64,000 bases of DNA from Betaproteobacteria bacterium (GTDB lineage Bacteria; Pseudomonadota; Gammaproteobacteria; Burkholderiales; Usitatibacteraceae), in assembly GCA_016720925.1 (NCBI GenBank), contig JADKJR010000003.1:414623-478622 (forward strand), written 5' to 3'. The notes beneath the pieces are model-generated. The model had not been told where the DNA came from and made no database searches. It saw only the letters and a program-made list of their open reading frames with translations. The position numbers and the translations under genes were made by a program. Position 1 is the stretch's first letter; each line of letters opens with the position of its first letter. Of the stretch, positions 1 through 7,849 are shown one piece after another.

Positions 1-1084
1 TCTTGTCGCCGATCACAGTTTCAAAGTAGTAGCCGTAGACGCTCACTTCTTTGAAAGGAACTTCCGCCGCCCAGAATTCATGATCCGGATTTTTGGAGCG
101 CGACATCGGCACCCGCGCGAGCGGCGCGTATTCCAGTACATCCTGATTGCCTTCGAGCCGGCGCTTTTCCAGTACCAACGTGACGCTCTTCACGCCAGCC
201 TGGGCGGTCAAGCCAAACTTCACGGTGGTATTGGCAGGTACTGCGCCAAACGGCGACTTGTGTACAAGATCGCGCGAGTCATGCCGCACGCTCAATGCGA
301 TGGGATCGGTGATGGCCTGCTCGTTGGGGTCGGCGAACGACTTGGCGCCGATGGTAAGGAGCGGTTGCCCGCCGGCGAAGGCGACCCGCAGCGTTTGTTC
401 CCCCTCAAATCCGAAATACAGATTGCCCACATCGGCTGCGTTGCTGCCTTTGGCGATTGGCAGCGCTTGATTGAATATTGCCGTTGCCGGCGCCCGATTC
501 GAACCACCAAGCGTGTTGCCGCTGCTCCACGCCGCATCGGCAATCTTGAATTCGTGCCGCCCCTGCAGTTTTACGTTGAGATAGTAGGCGTCGCAACTGT
601 AGGTGAATGCGTAGGTATCCTGTGCCGTCCAGTTGTTCATGCTGCCACGCAGGAAAAGCGCGGTTTCTCCCAGCGGCGGTGATGGGCATGTGGAGATACT
701 GAGGGTGGCGTTGTCGGCTGGTGGCATATTCAATACGATCCTGTGCGTACCCTGAAATGTGAAATTGATGCCCGGTCCTTTGGGAAGCAACAGCCATGGC
801 TTTCCCGCGTCAGCGGCATTCGCGCCAAAGTCGGCATCTTTCGACCATTCGTCATCGCCGATCTTGAAGGTGTGGGCGCCGGTGAGCGGCGCCACCAGTT
901 CGAAACGGTTGCAGACATAGGTGAATCGCTGCGTGTCAGCGGCACTCCAGCTGTTAAAGGTGCCGCGCAAGTACAGTGAACGGCCACTCAGCGGGTCGGG
1001 CCGACAGGCCATCGCGGCCAGCTCCTGGGCGCCGGCGATGCCGGTGGCCAGCAGCAAAGCCGCCGCGAACATGCTGCGTTTCAC
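1..1084 (-). CDS. GH13 amylopullulanase-like enzyme, N-terminal part (runs off left edge)
   Basis: The frame is open from a GTG at 1084 to base 2, about 361 codons, with no stop. The GTG overlaps the TGA of the upstream amylase gene by 4 nt (GTGA), which implies translational coupling and decides the start; an ATG lies 4 codons inside. Residues 1-20 form a signal peptide (MKRSMFAAALLLATGIAGAQ). Two related modules follow, one opening LYLRGTFNSW and the other LFLRGSMNNW, each ending in an FKI(G/A)D segment; they resemble starch-binding or pullulanase N-terminal beta-sandwich repeats. After them comes the conserved entry to a GH13 protein (SVRHDSRDLVHKSPFGAVP). The catalytic barrel would lie beyond the window. 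Inferred role: extracellular or periplasmic breakdown of alpha-glucans feeding the adjoining maltodextrin transporter. The exact specificity cannot be read from this part. Confidence 0.72.
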   Translation of the reverse strand, partial: MKRSMFAAALLLATGIAGAQELAAMACRPDPLSGRSLYLRGTFNSWSAADTQRFTYVCNRFELVAPLTGAHTFKIGDDEWSKDADFGANAADAGKPWLLLPKGPGINFTFQGTHRIVLNMPPADNATLSISTCPSPPLGETALFLRGSMNNWTAQDTYAFTYSCDAYYLNVKLQGRHEFKIADAAWSSGNTLGGSNRAPATAIFNQALPIAKGSNAADVGNLYFGFEGEQTLRVAFAGGQPLLTIGAKSFADPNEQAITDPIALSVRHDSRDLVHKSPFGAVPANTTVKFGLTAQAGVKSVTLVLEKRRLEGNQDVLEYAPLARVPMSRSKNPDHEFWAAEVPFKEVSVYGYYFETVIGDK

Positions 1085-2673
1085 TGTACCCGCTTGTATG
1101 AGCTATAGCCGCCGGGCGGCGAGACTTCCGGCACCAGCACGCGGAACGAGCCGGCCGGCACGGTCACCTGAAGGAGCGCAGTCATGATGTTGACCGCGGG
1201 TGCGGTGGTTGGCAGCAAGTCGATCATCTTGAACGGGTTCATCAGTTTTGAATTGGCCACCAGAACGGTTTCGGTAATGTCGGCCGGCCCGGGATTGGCA
1301 AGCACGATGACCGTGTCAGCGACACGATCGGTGTAGCGCTCGAAGCCCAGCAGCCGATCAGTGGTGACGAGACGGAAATTGCCGACCTTGAGCGCACGGT
1401 GCTTTTTGCGCAGCGCGATCAGTTGTTTCGTCCATCGCAGCGTCGGGCTGTCGGGCGTAACCAGGTCCCATCGCATCGGCGCGCGCATCTCTGGATCGTT
1501 GCCACCGGCCATGCCGATTTCGCCGCCGTAATACAGATTCGGCGAACCCGGCAGCGTGAACTGCAGCACTTGTGCCAACTGGCGCTGTGCATCGGTGGCC
1601 AACGCGCTGGCCAGCCGTTCGGTGTCGTGGTTGTCGAGATACACCCAGGACTTCAACAGGTGTTCAAAGTCGGATTCGCGCATCATGCGGTCGATCATCG
1701 CCGCACCTTGCCGTGGCGTGATGCGGCCGTCGACGAGGTGCAGCAGGATGTGACGCAGCGCGAAGTGCATCACGCCATCGACGGCCGGGAACCACTCTTT
1801 CGGATAACTGGCAATTTCGCCGACGACGAGCGAGCCGGACTTCTCACGATGCGCGGCGCGCGTGAGCTGGTCGAGATAATTGAAGCCGATATCGACCGCC
1901 ACATCGAGGCGCCAGCCGTCGATGCCGTCGCGCAGGTAGCTGCGCACGACTGAATCGGGCTTGGCGTATACGTGATCGCGCACTTTGGGGTTTTCGAGAT
2001 TGAGTTCAGGCAGGTTCTCTGCCAGCCACCAGGTGCGCGAACCACCGGCATGTTCCGGGCCAAACACGAACCAATCGCGGACCGGGCTCCTGGGGTCCGC
2101 TTCCGCCTGCTTGAACAGAGGTGAATTGCGTCCCATATGATTGAACACGCCGTCGAGCACCAGCTTCATGCCGCGCCGGTGCACATCCTGCGCAAGCCGC
2201 TTAACGTCAGCCCGGGTGCCAAACTCGGGCGATACCTGGTCATAGTGGAGCGCGTCGTACTTGTGGTTGGTGTAGGCGAGGTGGATCGGGTTCAGATAAA
2301 GCACGTCAGCGCCGAGTTGCTGCACGTGGTCTAGCCGCGTCGTCATGCTTTGCAGATCTCCGCCCCAGAAATCGATTTCATGGCTCCAGACCTTTGCGTC
2401 CGCCAGGTAGGTGCCACGCGTCGGGACCTCGTTCCATTTGCGCAGGATCTTCGGCGCAGGGTACAGATGTCGCTTGGCCTCGAGGTTGGCCGGTGGCGCA
2501 AAGCGATCGACCAGTACCTGGTAAACGATGGCGCCGTTGCGCCAGTCCTTCTCACGTGCTTCAAAAGTGCCAGCGAGTTCGCGATCAAAACGGTTGGCGC
2601 TGGGCATGGCGGGCTGGGCGTGGGCGACAACACAGATTGTGGCCGCCGTCACGGCGACGATTTTTTTCAACAT
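1081..2673 (-). CDS. Secreted GH13 alpha-amylase family glycosidase
   Basis: 530 aa. The start at ATG 2673 gives a clear signal peptide (MLKKIVAVTAATICVVAHAQ) and lies 5 nt after the malG stop, behind AAAGG; longer in-frame starts would put about 40 arginine-rich residues before the signal peptide. All four GH13 signatures are present: DGVFNH (region I), GWRLDVAVD with the nucleophile Asp near residue 257 (II), VVGEIASYP with the acid/base Glu (III), and LDNHDTER (IV). Length and the early ALIYQVLVDRF-like segment (AIVYQVLVDRF) fit a maltogenic, cyclomaltodextrinase or neopullulanase-type alpha-amylase. It is the fifth gene of the malK-E-F-G operon and overlaps the next GH13 gene by 4 nt, so it probably cleaves external starch or dextrins into oligosaccharides for import. 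Fine substrate preference is inferred only. Confidence 0.9.
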   Translation of the reverse strand: MLKKIVAVTAATICVVAHAQPAMPSANRFDRELAGTFEAREKDWRNGAIVYQVLVDRFAPPANLEAKRHLYPAPKILRKWNEVPTRGTYLADAKVWSHEIDFWGGDLQSMTTRLDHVQQLGADVLYLNPIHLAYTNHKYDALHYDQVSPEFGTRADVKRLAQDVHRRGMKLVLDGVFNHMGRNSPLFKQAEADPRSPVRDWFVFGPEHAGGSRTWWLAENLPELNLENPKVRDHVYAKPDSVVRSYLRDGIDGWRLDVAVDIGFNYLDQLTRAAHREKSGSLVVGEIASYPKEWFPAVDGVMHFALRHILLHLVDGRITPRQGAAMIDRMMRESDFEHLLKSWVYLDNHDTERLASALATDAQRQLAQVLQFTLPGSPNLYYGGEIGMAGGNDPEMRAPMRWDLVTPDSPTLRWTKQLIALRKKHRALKVGNFRLVTTDRLLGFERYTDRVADTVIVLANPGPADITETVLVANSKLMNPFKMIDLLPTTAPAVNIMTALLQVTVPAGSFRVLVPEVSPPGGYSSYKRVQ

Positions 2674-2678
2674 TCCTT

Positions 2679-3569
2679 TCAACCTTTGACTCCTCCCGCA
2701 GTCAGTCCGGACACAATCCAGCGTTGCGCGGCAAGAAATACCAGCGTGATCGGCAGCCCTGAAAGCACGGCTGCGGCGGCAAAGTCTCCCCAAAGGTACT
2801 TCTGTTCGTAAAGGTAGAACTTCGATCCCACGGCAAGCGTGAGGTTCGGCTCTTCGCGCAGCAGAATCGACGCCACCGGGTATTCGATGATGGTGCCGAT
2901 GAAGGCGAGCACGAATACCACCATCAGGATCGGCACGGCCATCGGCAGCAGGACGAATCGGAATGCCTGCCAGTGGGTGGCGCCGTCAACCTTGGCGTTT
3001 TCTTCGATCTCGGTCGGAATGGTTTCGAAGTAGCCCTTGATGGTCCAGATGTGCATCGCCACACCGCCCAGATAGGCGACGATCACGCCCGCATGGGTCT
3101 CGATTCCGAGCCAGGGGATGAGCGCGCCGATGCCTTCGAAGATTGCGTAGATGGCCACCAGCGCCACCGCCACCGGAAACATCTGCAGCAGAAGCATGCT
3201 GTTGAGAATGGTGTTCTTGTGCGCGAACTTCAAACGCGCGAACGCATAGGCAGCCGTGGTGGAAATGGCGACGATCAGGAAGGCGGAGATGGTGGCGATC
3301 TTGATCGAGTTCCACAGCCACATCAGCACGGGGAAAGGCGGCTGCACCACTGTGCCGTCGGGCTGCTTGTAGGGGATGCCAAGCGCCAGTTGCCAGTGTT
3401 CGAAGCTGATGGTGGAAGGGATCAGCGAGCCGGTGGAAAAATTGCCCGGACGCAGCGAAATGGAAACCACCGCGAGTAGCGGAAACAGTGTAATCGCGAT
3501 CAATAGGCAGAGCCCGGCATGCGCGGCCCAGACGCGCCAGCGTTGACTCTTTCCGGTGACGATGGCCAT
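2679..3569 (-). CDS. malG: Maltodextrin ABC transporter permease MalG
   Basis: 296 aa, inner-membrane permease of a CUT1-type carbohydrate ABC importer, matching the usual MalG length. The N-terminal transmembrane segment (LCLLIAITLFPLLAVVSISL) is followed by a short periplasmic loop and the permease core. The cytoplasmic EAA loop that docks on the ATPase is visible as EENAKVDGATHWQAF followed by PMAVPIL. The C-terminus GLTAGGVKG is typical of MalG. It lies 4 nt downstream of malF and 5 nt upstream of the amylase gene. It should pair with MalF and two MalK subunits, receiving substrate from the MalE-type binding protein. Maltose or maltodextrin specificity is inferred from the gene set (MalF with a large P2 loop, amylases on both sides). 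Confidence 0.94.
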   Translation of the reverse strand: MAIVTGKSQRWRVWAAHAGLCLLIAITLFPLLAVVSISLRPGNFSTGSLIPSTISFEHWQLALGIPYKQPDGTVVQPPFPVLMWLWNSIKIATISAFLIVAISTTAAYAFARLKFAHKNTILNSMLLLQMFPVAVALVAIYAIFEGIGALIPWLGIETHAGVIVAYLGGVAMHIWTIKGYFETIPTEIEENAKVDGATHWQAFRFVLLPMAVPILMVVFVLAFIGTIIEYPVASILLREEPNLTLAVGSKFYLYEQKYLWGDFAAAAVLSGLPITLVFLAAQRWIVSGLTAGGVKG

Positions 3570-3573
3570 GTTG

Positions 3574-5148
3574 CTATCCTTTCCGTTCGTTGACTTGCGC
3601 GAGCTTGAGGTTGGCCAGCGACATCAGCGCCACCATGAAGAAGATCAGCGTGGAAATTGCCGCGGCGAGGCCGAAATTGGTGCCGGCATCGGTGAATGCG
3701 ATGCGGTATGTATACGACACCAGGATGTCCGTCGTGCCTGCCGGCAGCTTGGTGTTCAGGTAATCGGGCCGGCCATCGGTAAGGAGGGAAATCAGCACGA
3801 AATTATTGAAGTTGAAGGCGAAGGCGGAAATCAGTAGCGGCGTCAGCGGCTTGGCGATCAGCGGTACCGTGATGTTGAAAAAATTGGTGAGCGGCTTGGC
3901 GCCGGCGATCGCCGAGGCTTCGTACAGGTCGGCCGGGATCGCCTTGATCAGTCCTGTGCACAGCACCATGATGTACGGGTAACCCAGCCAGGTGTTGACG
4001 ATGAGGATCATCGTCTTGGCGAGAAACGGATCGGCGAACCACGCCGGACGGATGCCGAACACGGCATTGAGAATCGCGTTGATCTCGCCGAAGTTCTGGT
4101 TGAACAAGCCTTTGAAGATCAGGATGGAAATGAAGCCCGGCACGGCGTAGGGCAGGAACAGCAGCGTGCGGTACAGCGTGCGGTAGCGCAGCGCTTCCCA
4201 GTTCAACACCACCGCAAGTGTCATGCCGAGCGCGGTGGAGAACAGGACGGTCAGGCCGGCAAAGATCACCGTCCAGATGAAGATCGAGATAAAAGGTCCG
4301 CGGAAATCGGGGTCGAACAGCATGCGGCTGTAGTTGGTGAGGCCGACACCGACCTTGAAGCCGGGCTGCATGCGCTCGCCCTGTGCCGTTTCAAAAAAAC
4401 CGGTCCGGTGATTCGGTGTGTAAATCGTGCCGGTCGATAATTGCCTGAGTGCGCCATCGGCGACTGATTCCCAAAGTGGTTCAATAGAACCAAACTCACG
4501 CAGCCCCGCGTAGCGGATCACCTTGCCTCCAGGCAGGGCTAGTCTGAAAGTCGCCAGCGCGTCGCGATGCGCAATCACCTCGCGCAGTGCGAGCGGCGCA
4601 CCTGCTGGCAACGGCATGCCGTCGCTGACCGATTGCATCGCGACCGGTGATCGCGTTGCGTCCGCGCGATCGAGTTGCAACGGCGGCGACAAGTAGCGCG
4701 TCGCGGCCAGCGCGCCTTCTGTTGGGGTCAGCAGGATGCGCAATGCACCGCTCGCCCCGCTTGCGTCGCCCTCCGCATGCAGCGTGAATCCGAACGCATT
4801 ATCCTCGTCCACGGTGGTCTGGTCGAGCAGGTACGCGCGGGCGCGTTCAATACTTAGCAGGTTGCTCGCCGAGTAATTGGTGAAGCCGATCTGCATGGTG
4901 TACAGCAACGGGAACGCCACAAACACCAGCATTCCCGCCACGCCGGGAAACAAATAGCGCCACGCGAGCGTGCGGGCCGATGCGTAGATGTAGATCGAGA
5001 TTCCGCCGAACGCCAGCAGTACGACTGCCCATACGGGCTGGCCGGCGCCATACAGGCCGATCATGAGCCAGAGCAGGGCAAGAGAGGCGCTGCCGACGAC
5101 CGGCCACCTGACCCAGGATGCCGATCCTGATTTGGCGCTTGCCTTCAT
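3574..5148 (-). CDS. malF: Maltodextrin ABC transporter permease MalF
   Basis: 524 aa. Three N-terminal membrane segments precede a large soluble periplasmic insertion (about residues 90-250, starting near GFTNYSASNLL). This P2 loop is diagnostic of MalF as opposed to shorter CUT1 permeases. The C-terminal half carries the membrane core and the EAA loop (YEASAIAGAKPLTNFFNI, then PLIAKPLTPLL). Start ATG 5148 is 1 nt after the malE stop and the stop is 4 nt before malG, so the genes form one tight operon. Known family role: translocation of maltose and maltodextrins with MalG, driven by MalK, with the P2 loop contacting the binding protein. Confidence 0.95.
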   Translation of the reverse strand: MKASAKSGSASWVRWPVVGSASLALLWLMIGLYGAGQPVWAVVLLAFGGISIYIYASARTLAWRYLFPGVAGMLVFVAFPLLYTMQIGFTNYSASNLLSIERARAYLLDQTTVDEDNAFGFTLHAEGDASGASGALRILLTPTEGALAATRYLSPPLQLDRADATRSPVAMQSVSDGMPLPAGAPLALREVIAHRDALATFRLALPGGKVIRYAGLREFGSIEPLWESVADGALRQLSTGTIYTPNHRTGFFETAQGERMQPGFKVGVGLTNYSRMLFDPDFRGPFISIFIWTVIFAGLTVLFSTALGMTLAVVLNWEALRYRTLYRTLLFLPYAVPGFISILIFKGLFNQNFGEINAILNAVFGIRPAWFADPFLAKTMILIVNTWLGYPYIMVLCTGLIKAIPADLYEASAIAGAKPLTNFFNITVPLIAKPLTPLLISAFAFNFNNFVLISLLTDGRPDYLNTKLPAGTTDILVSYTYRIAFTDAGTNFGLAAAISTLIFFMVALMSLANLKLAQVNERKG

Positions 5149-5149
5149 C

Positions 5150-6352
5150 TCATTTCACCTGCATGCGCGCGGCCGCGCCGTCGAGTGCGTCTTTGGGCGA
5201 CTGGCGGCCGTTGGTGATGGCTTCGAGCGCGGCATCCATAGCGGGAAAGAAGCGGCCCATCTCGGGGATATTGGGAATCGGCTCGCCTGCCAGCGCGTTG
5301 GCCATGGTCGCGCGGATCTGCGGGTCGGCCGACAGTTCCAGGAAGTAGGCCTTATTTGCTGGCGTGCCGAGTGCGACGTCGGCGGAAATTGTCTTCAGGC
5401 TGTCAATACGCAACAGATGATTCTCGATGAACTCGCGGGCGATGTCCTTGACCTTGCTGGGTGCGGCAATCATGCAGCCGAGCACGCCGACAAATGGCTT
5501 GGACGGCTTGCCGCCGACGCTGGGAATGGGAGCGACGCCAAAGTCAATATTGCTCTTCTTCAAGTTGTCCCATGCCCACGGGCCGGAGATCATCATTGCG
5601 ATTTCGCCGCGATTGAACCCGCCTTCCATCTCGGCGTAGCGCGCCCCCTTGGGCATATGCCCGTCGCGCACCAGCCGGTCGAGCATTTCGGCACCCTGCA
5701 AGGCGCCTGGCGTGTTGACTCCCACCACCTTCGGGTCGAGCGCGCCCTGCGGCGTGCGGGCGAAAATGAAGCCGCCCGGCCCGGCCAGCATCGGCCATGT
5801 AAAGAAGGACTTGTTGTAGTCCCAGAGAAGCGCTTTTTTGCCCTGCGCTGACAGGATCTTGTCGAGCGCAATCACTTCGTCGAAGCTGGTTGGCGGGGCC
5901 TTCACCAGCGCCTTGTTGTAGATGAGCCCGATGGCCTCGATCGCCAGCGGATAACCCCAGACCTGTCCCTTGTAGGTAAACGCCGACCAGGCCGATGGCT
6001 CGATCTCTTCGCGGATACGTCTGGGTGCTTTCACCGGCACGATCAGCCCCGATTTGGCCCACTCGCCGGCACGGTCGTGCGGCCAGCAGAAAATGTCCGG
6101 CCCCTTGCCCGCGCCCGCCGCCGCCTGGAACTTGTCGGTCGCGCCTTCCGGGTGTTGAACCACTACCTTCACGCCAGAGATCTTTGTAAAGGCATCGCCC
6201 ACCGCCTGCAGGCCGTTGTACCCCTTGTCGCCGTTGATCCAGATAAGCAGCTTGAGTTTGTCCTCCGCTCGCGCGGCATGCCCGGCGCACAATACCGCCA
6301 GCGCCCACAGCAACGCGCCAATGACTGCGCTCCGCTTCCAGCGGTTGCTCAT
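5150..6352 (-). CDS. malE: Periplasmic maltose/maltodextrin-binding protein MalE
   Basis: 400 aa. The start at ATG 6352 is fixed by a 4-nt overlap (ATGA) with the malK stop and by a signal peptide (KRSAVIGALLWALAVLCAGHAARA) directly after it; the frame is open further upstream but only with arginine-rich residues. The mature N-terminus (EDKLKLLIWINGDKGYNG) and the segments VVQHPEGATDKFQAAAGAG and ISGPWAWDNLKKSNIDFGV follow the MalE pattern. It binds linear maltodextrins in the periplasm and delivers them to MalF-MalG. The order malK-malE-malF-malG-amylase differs from the split divergent E. coli mal operons but is common in other proteobacteria. Confidence 0.93.
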   Translation of the reverse strand: MSNRWKRSAVIGALLWALAVLCAGHAARAEDKLKLLIWINGDKGYNGLQAVGDAFTKISGVKVVVQHPEGATDKFQAAAGAGKGPDIFCWPHDRAGEWAKSGLIVPVKAPRRIREEIEPSAWSAFTYKGQVWGYPLAIEAIGLIYNKALVKAPPTSFDEVIALDKILSAQGKKALLWDYNKSFFTWPMLAGPGGFIFARTPQGALDPKVVGVNTPGALQGAEMLDRLVRDGHMPKGARYAEMEGGFNRGEIAMMISGPWAWDNLKKSNIDFGVAPIPSVGGKPSKPFVGVLGCMIAAPSKVKDIAREFIENHLLRIDSLKTISADVALGTPANKAYFLELSADPQIRATMANALAGEPIPNIPEMGRFFPAMDAALEAITNGRQSPKDALDGAAARMQVK

Positions 6353-7464
6353 GCGGCGTGCTGCTTGTCTGCCGCGACGTGACGCCGGAAGGCGCGACCG
6401 TCGGCGTCGAACAGATAGCATGACTCGGCCGGCAGCGATAGCGTGAGCCGGTCGCCGTTGTTCAGTCGCATGCGGCCATCGAGTTCGCAGGTGAGCGCTT
6501 CCTCCACACCGGGGTACGCGCAGTACGCATGCGTGCTGCTGCCGAGCGATTCAACGAAGGTCACGCTGGTTTCGATCGCATTGTCCGCCACACCTGTGAC
6601 CAGGTGCTCTGGCCGTATGCCCAGTGTGACCTTGTCTCCCGGATTTGCGGCGACTGCATTGACATCGCAACGGATCAAAGCGCCGGTGCCGAGTATGACC
6701 GTCGTATGCGAGGTGCTGGCGGCAACGACTTCGGCGGCGATGAAGTTCATCCTCGGCGAGCCGATGAAGCCTGCGACAAAGAGATTGTCCGGGTGTTCGT
6801 ATAACTCCAGCGGCGACCCGACCTGCTCGATCTTGCCCGCCGACAGTACAACGATGCGGTTGGCCAGCGTCATTGCTTCGACCTGATCGTGCGTCACGTA
6901 GATCATCGTGGTCTTGAGATCTTCGTGCAGCTTGGCGAACTCGTAGCGCATGCGCACTCGCAACGCAGCGTCGAGGTTGGAGAGCGGCTCGTCGAACAGG
7001 AAGACTTCGGGCTTGCGCACAATTGCACGGCCGATGGCGACCCGCTGGCGCTGTCCGCCGGAAAGGTCTTTCGGTTTGCGCTGCAACAGGTGTTCGATGT
7101 GCAGGATCTTCGCGGCGTTATTGACTGCGGTATCGATCTCGGCCTGGGGCATCTTGGCGAGCTTCAAGCCAAAGGCCATGTTGTCGAAAAGATTCATGTG
7201 CGGATACAGAGCATACGACTGGAAAACCATCGCAATGCCGCGCTCGGCTGGCGGAACGTCGTTGACGGGGCGTCCGCCAATGGCAAGCTCGCCGCCAGTG
7301 ATATCTTCAAGTCCGGCGATGACCCGTAGCAACGTGGACTTGCCGCAGCCGGACGGACCGACGAATACCATGAATTCGCCGTCGCGCACGTCCAGGTTGA
7401 TGTCGCGCAGCACAGGCACGTCACCGAAGGACTTCTGTACGTTTACCAATCGCACGCCTGCCAT
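6349..7464 (-). CDS. malK: Carbohydrate ABC transporter ATPase MalK
   Basis: 371 aa, the MalK/UgpC size. Walker A is GPSGCGKST (residues 36-44), the Q-loop lies in VFQSYALYPHM, the ABC signature is LSGGQRQRVAIGRA, Walker B is VFLFDEPLSNLD, and the switch histidine is in YVTHDQVEAM. The C-terminal third is the OB-fold regulatory domain (IRPEHL motif). It is first in the operon, with its stop overlapping the malE start. It energises import by MalFG and in E. coli also binds the activator MalT; no malT is seen here. The upstream divergent region contains a HexR-like palindrome (7654-7670), suggesting control by sugar-phosphate status rather than a classical MalT system. Confidence 0.95.
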   Translation of the reverse strand: MAGVRLVNVQKSFGDVPVLRDINLDVRDGEFMVFVGPSGCGKSTLLRVIAGLEDITGGELAIGGRPVNDVPPAERGIAMVFQSYALYPHMNLFDNMAFGLKLAKMPQAEIDTAVNNAAKILHIEHLLQRKPKDLSGGQRQRVAIGRAIVRKPEVFLFDEPLSNLDAALRVRMRYEFAKLHEDLKTTMIYVTHDQVEAMTLANRIVVLSAGKIEQVGSPLELYEHPDNLFVAGFIGSPRMNFIAAEVVAASTSHTTVILGTGALIRCDVNAVAANPGDKVTLGIRPEHLVTGVADNAIETSVTFVESLGSSTHAYCAYPGVEEALTCELDGRMRLNNGDRLTLSLPAESCYLFDADGRAFRRHVAADKQHAA

Positions 7465-7849
7465 GAGATTCCTCCGGGGGCACCAAAAGATGGCACCCGT
7501 ATTGCTTCGTTATTCTAATCAACAATATCGGGTCAAGAGCCCGTTAAGTAATAAATATACAACAATAGCCGATCTCGTACAACGATGTTGGAGTGGATAA
7601 TGTTTTAATACTGTTTTAAAAACAATGACATAGTTGTTTATTGCTGTTTTATTATGTAGGATAACTACATATTTCTTGGGTAATTCGAGATAGAATTCAT
7701 CTTGTGGCACTTCGCAATGAGATTATTGCTGCTCTATGATGGCGGCCTTTCAAACCTCATCACCACTGCTCTGCTGCTGGAGGGGCGGTGAAATACGGCG
7801 CGACGACAAAAGGCATCATCGTGCCGGAAACACGGAAGGAAAAAAGATT
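7465..7849. other. Divergent malK/glgP control region, AT-rich
   Basis: 385 nt without a gene, separating divergent malK and glgP. Bases about 7500-7735 are strikingly AT-rich compared with the flanking genes, with several A/T tracts and repeated ACAAT words, as expected for two facing promoters plus regulator sites. The one clear operator-like element is the palindrome at 7654-7670. No convincing LacI/MalI or MalT-type box could be assigned. The glgP ribosome-binding site GGAAGGA lies at 7834-7840. Confidence 0.6.
7654..7670. promoter_or_regulatory. HexR-like operator in the malK/glgP region
   Basis: A perfect 6-bp inverted repeat with a 5-nt centre: ATGTAG, GATAA, CTACAT. It has the same architecture and core (TGTAG-N5-CTACA) as the palindrome between edd and hexR at 32646-32660 and resembles published HexR sites. 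Location between malK and glgP suggests co-regulation of maltodextrin uptake and glycogen phosphorolysis with the Entner-Doudoroff genes. Function is inferred. Confidence 0.55.

Noticed and set aside
7465..7849. MalT-type activator boxes
   Set aside because: No repeated GGGGA/TGAGG-type boxes were found; the region shows only the HexR-like palindrome and A/T tracts.
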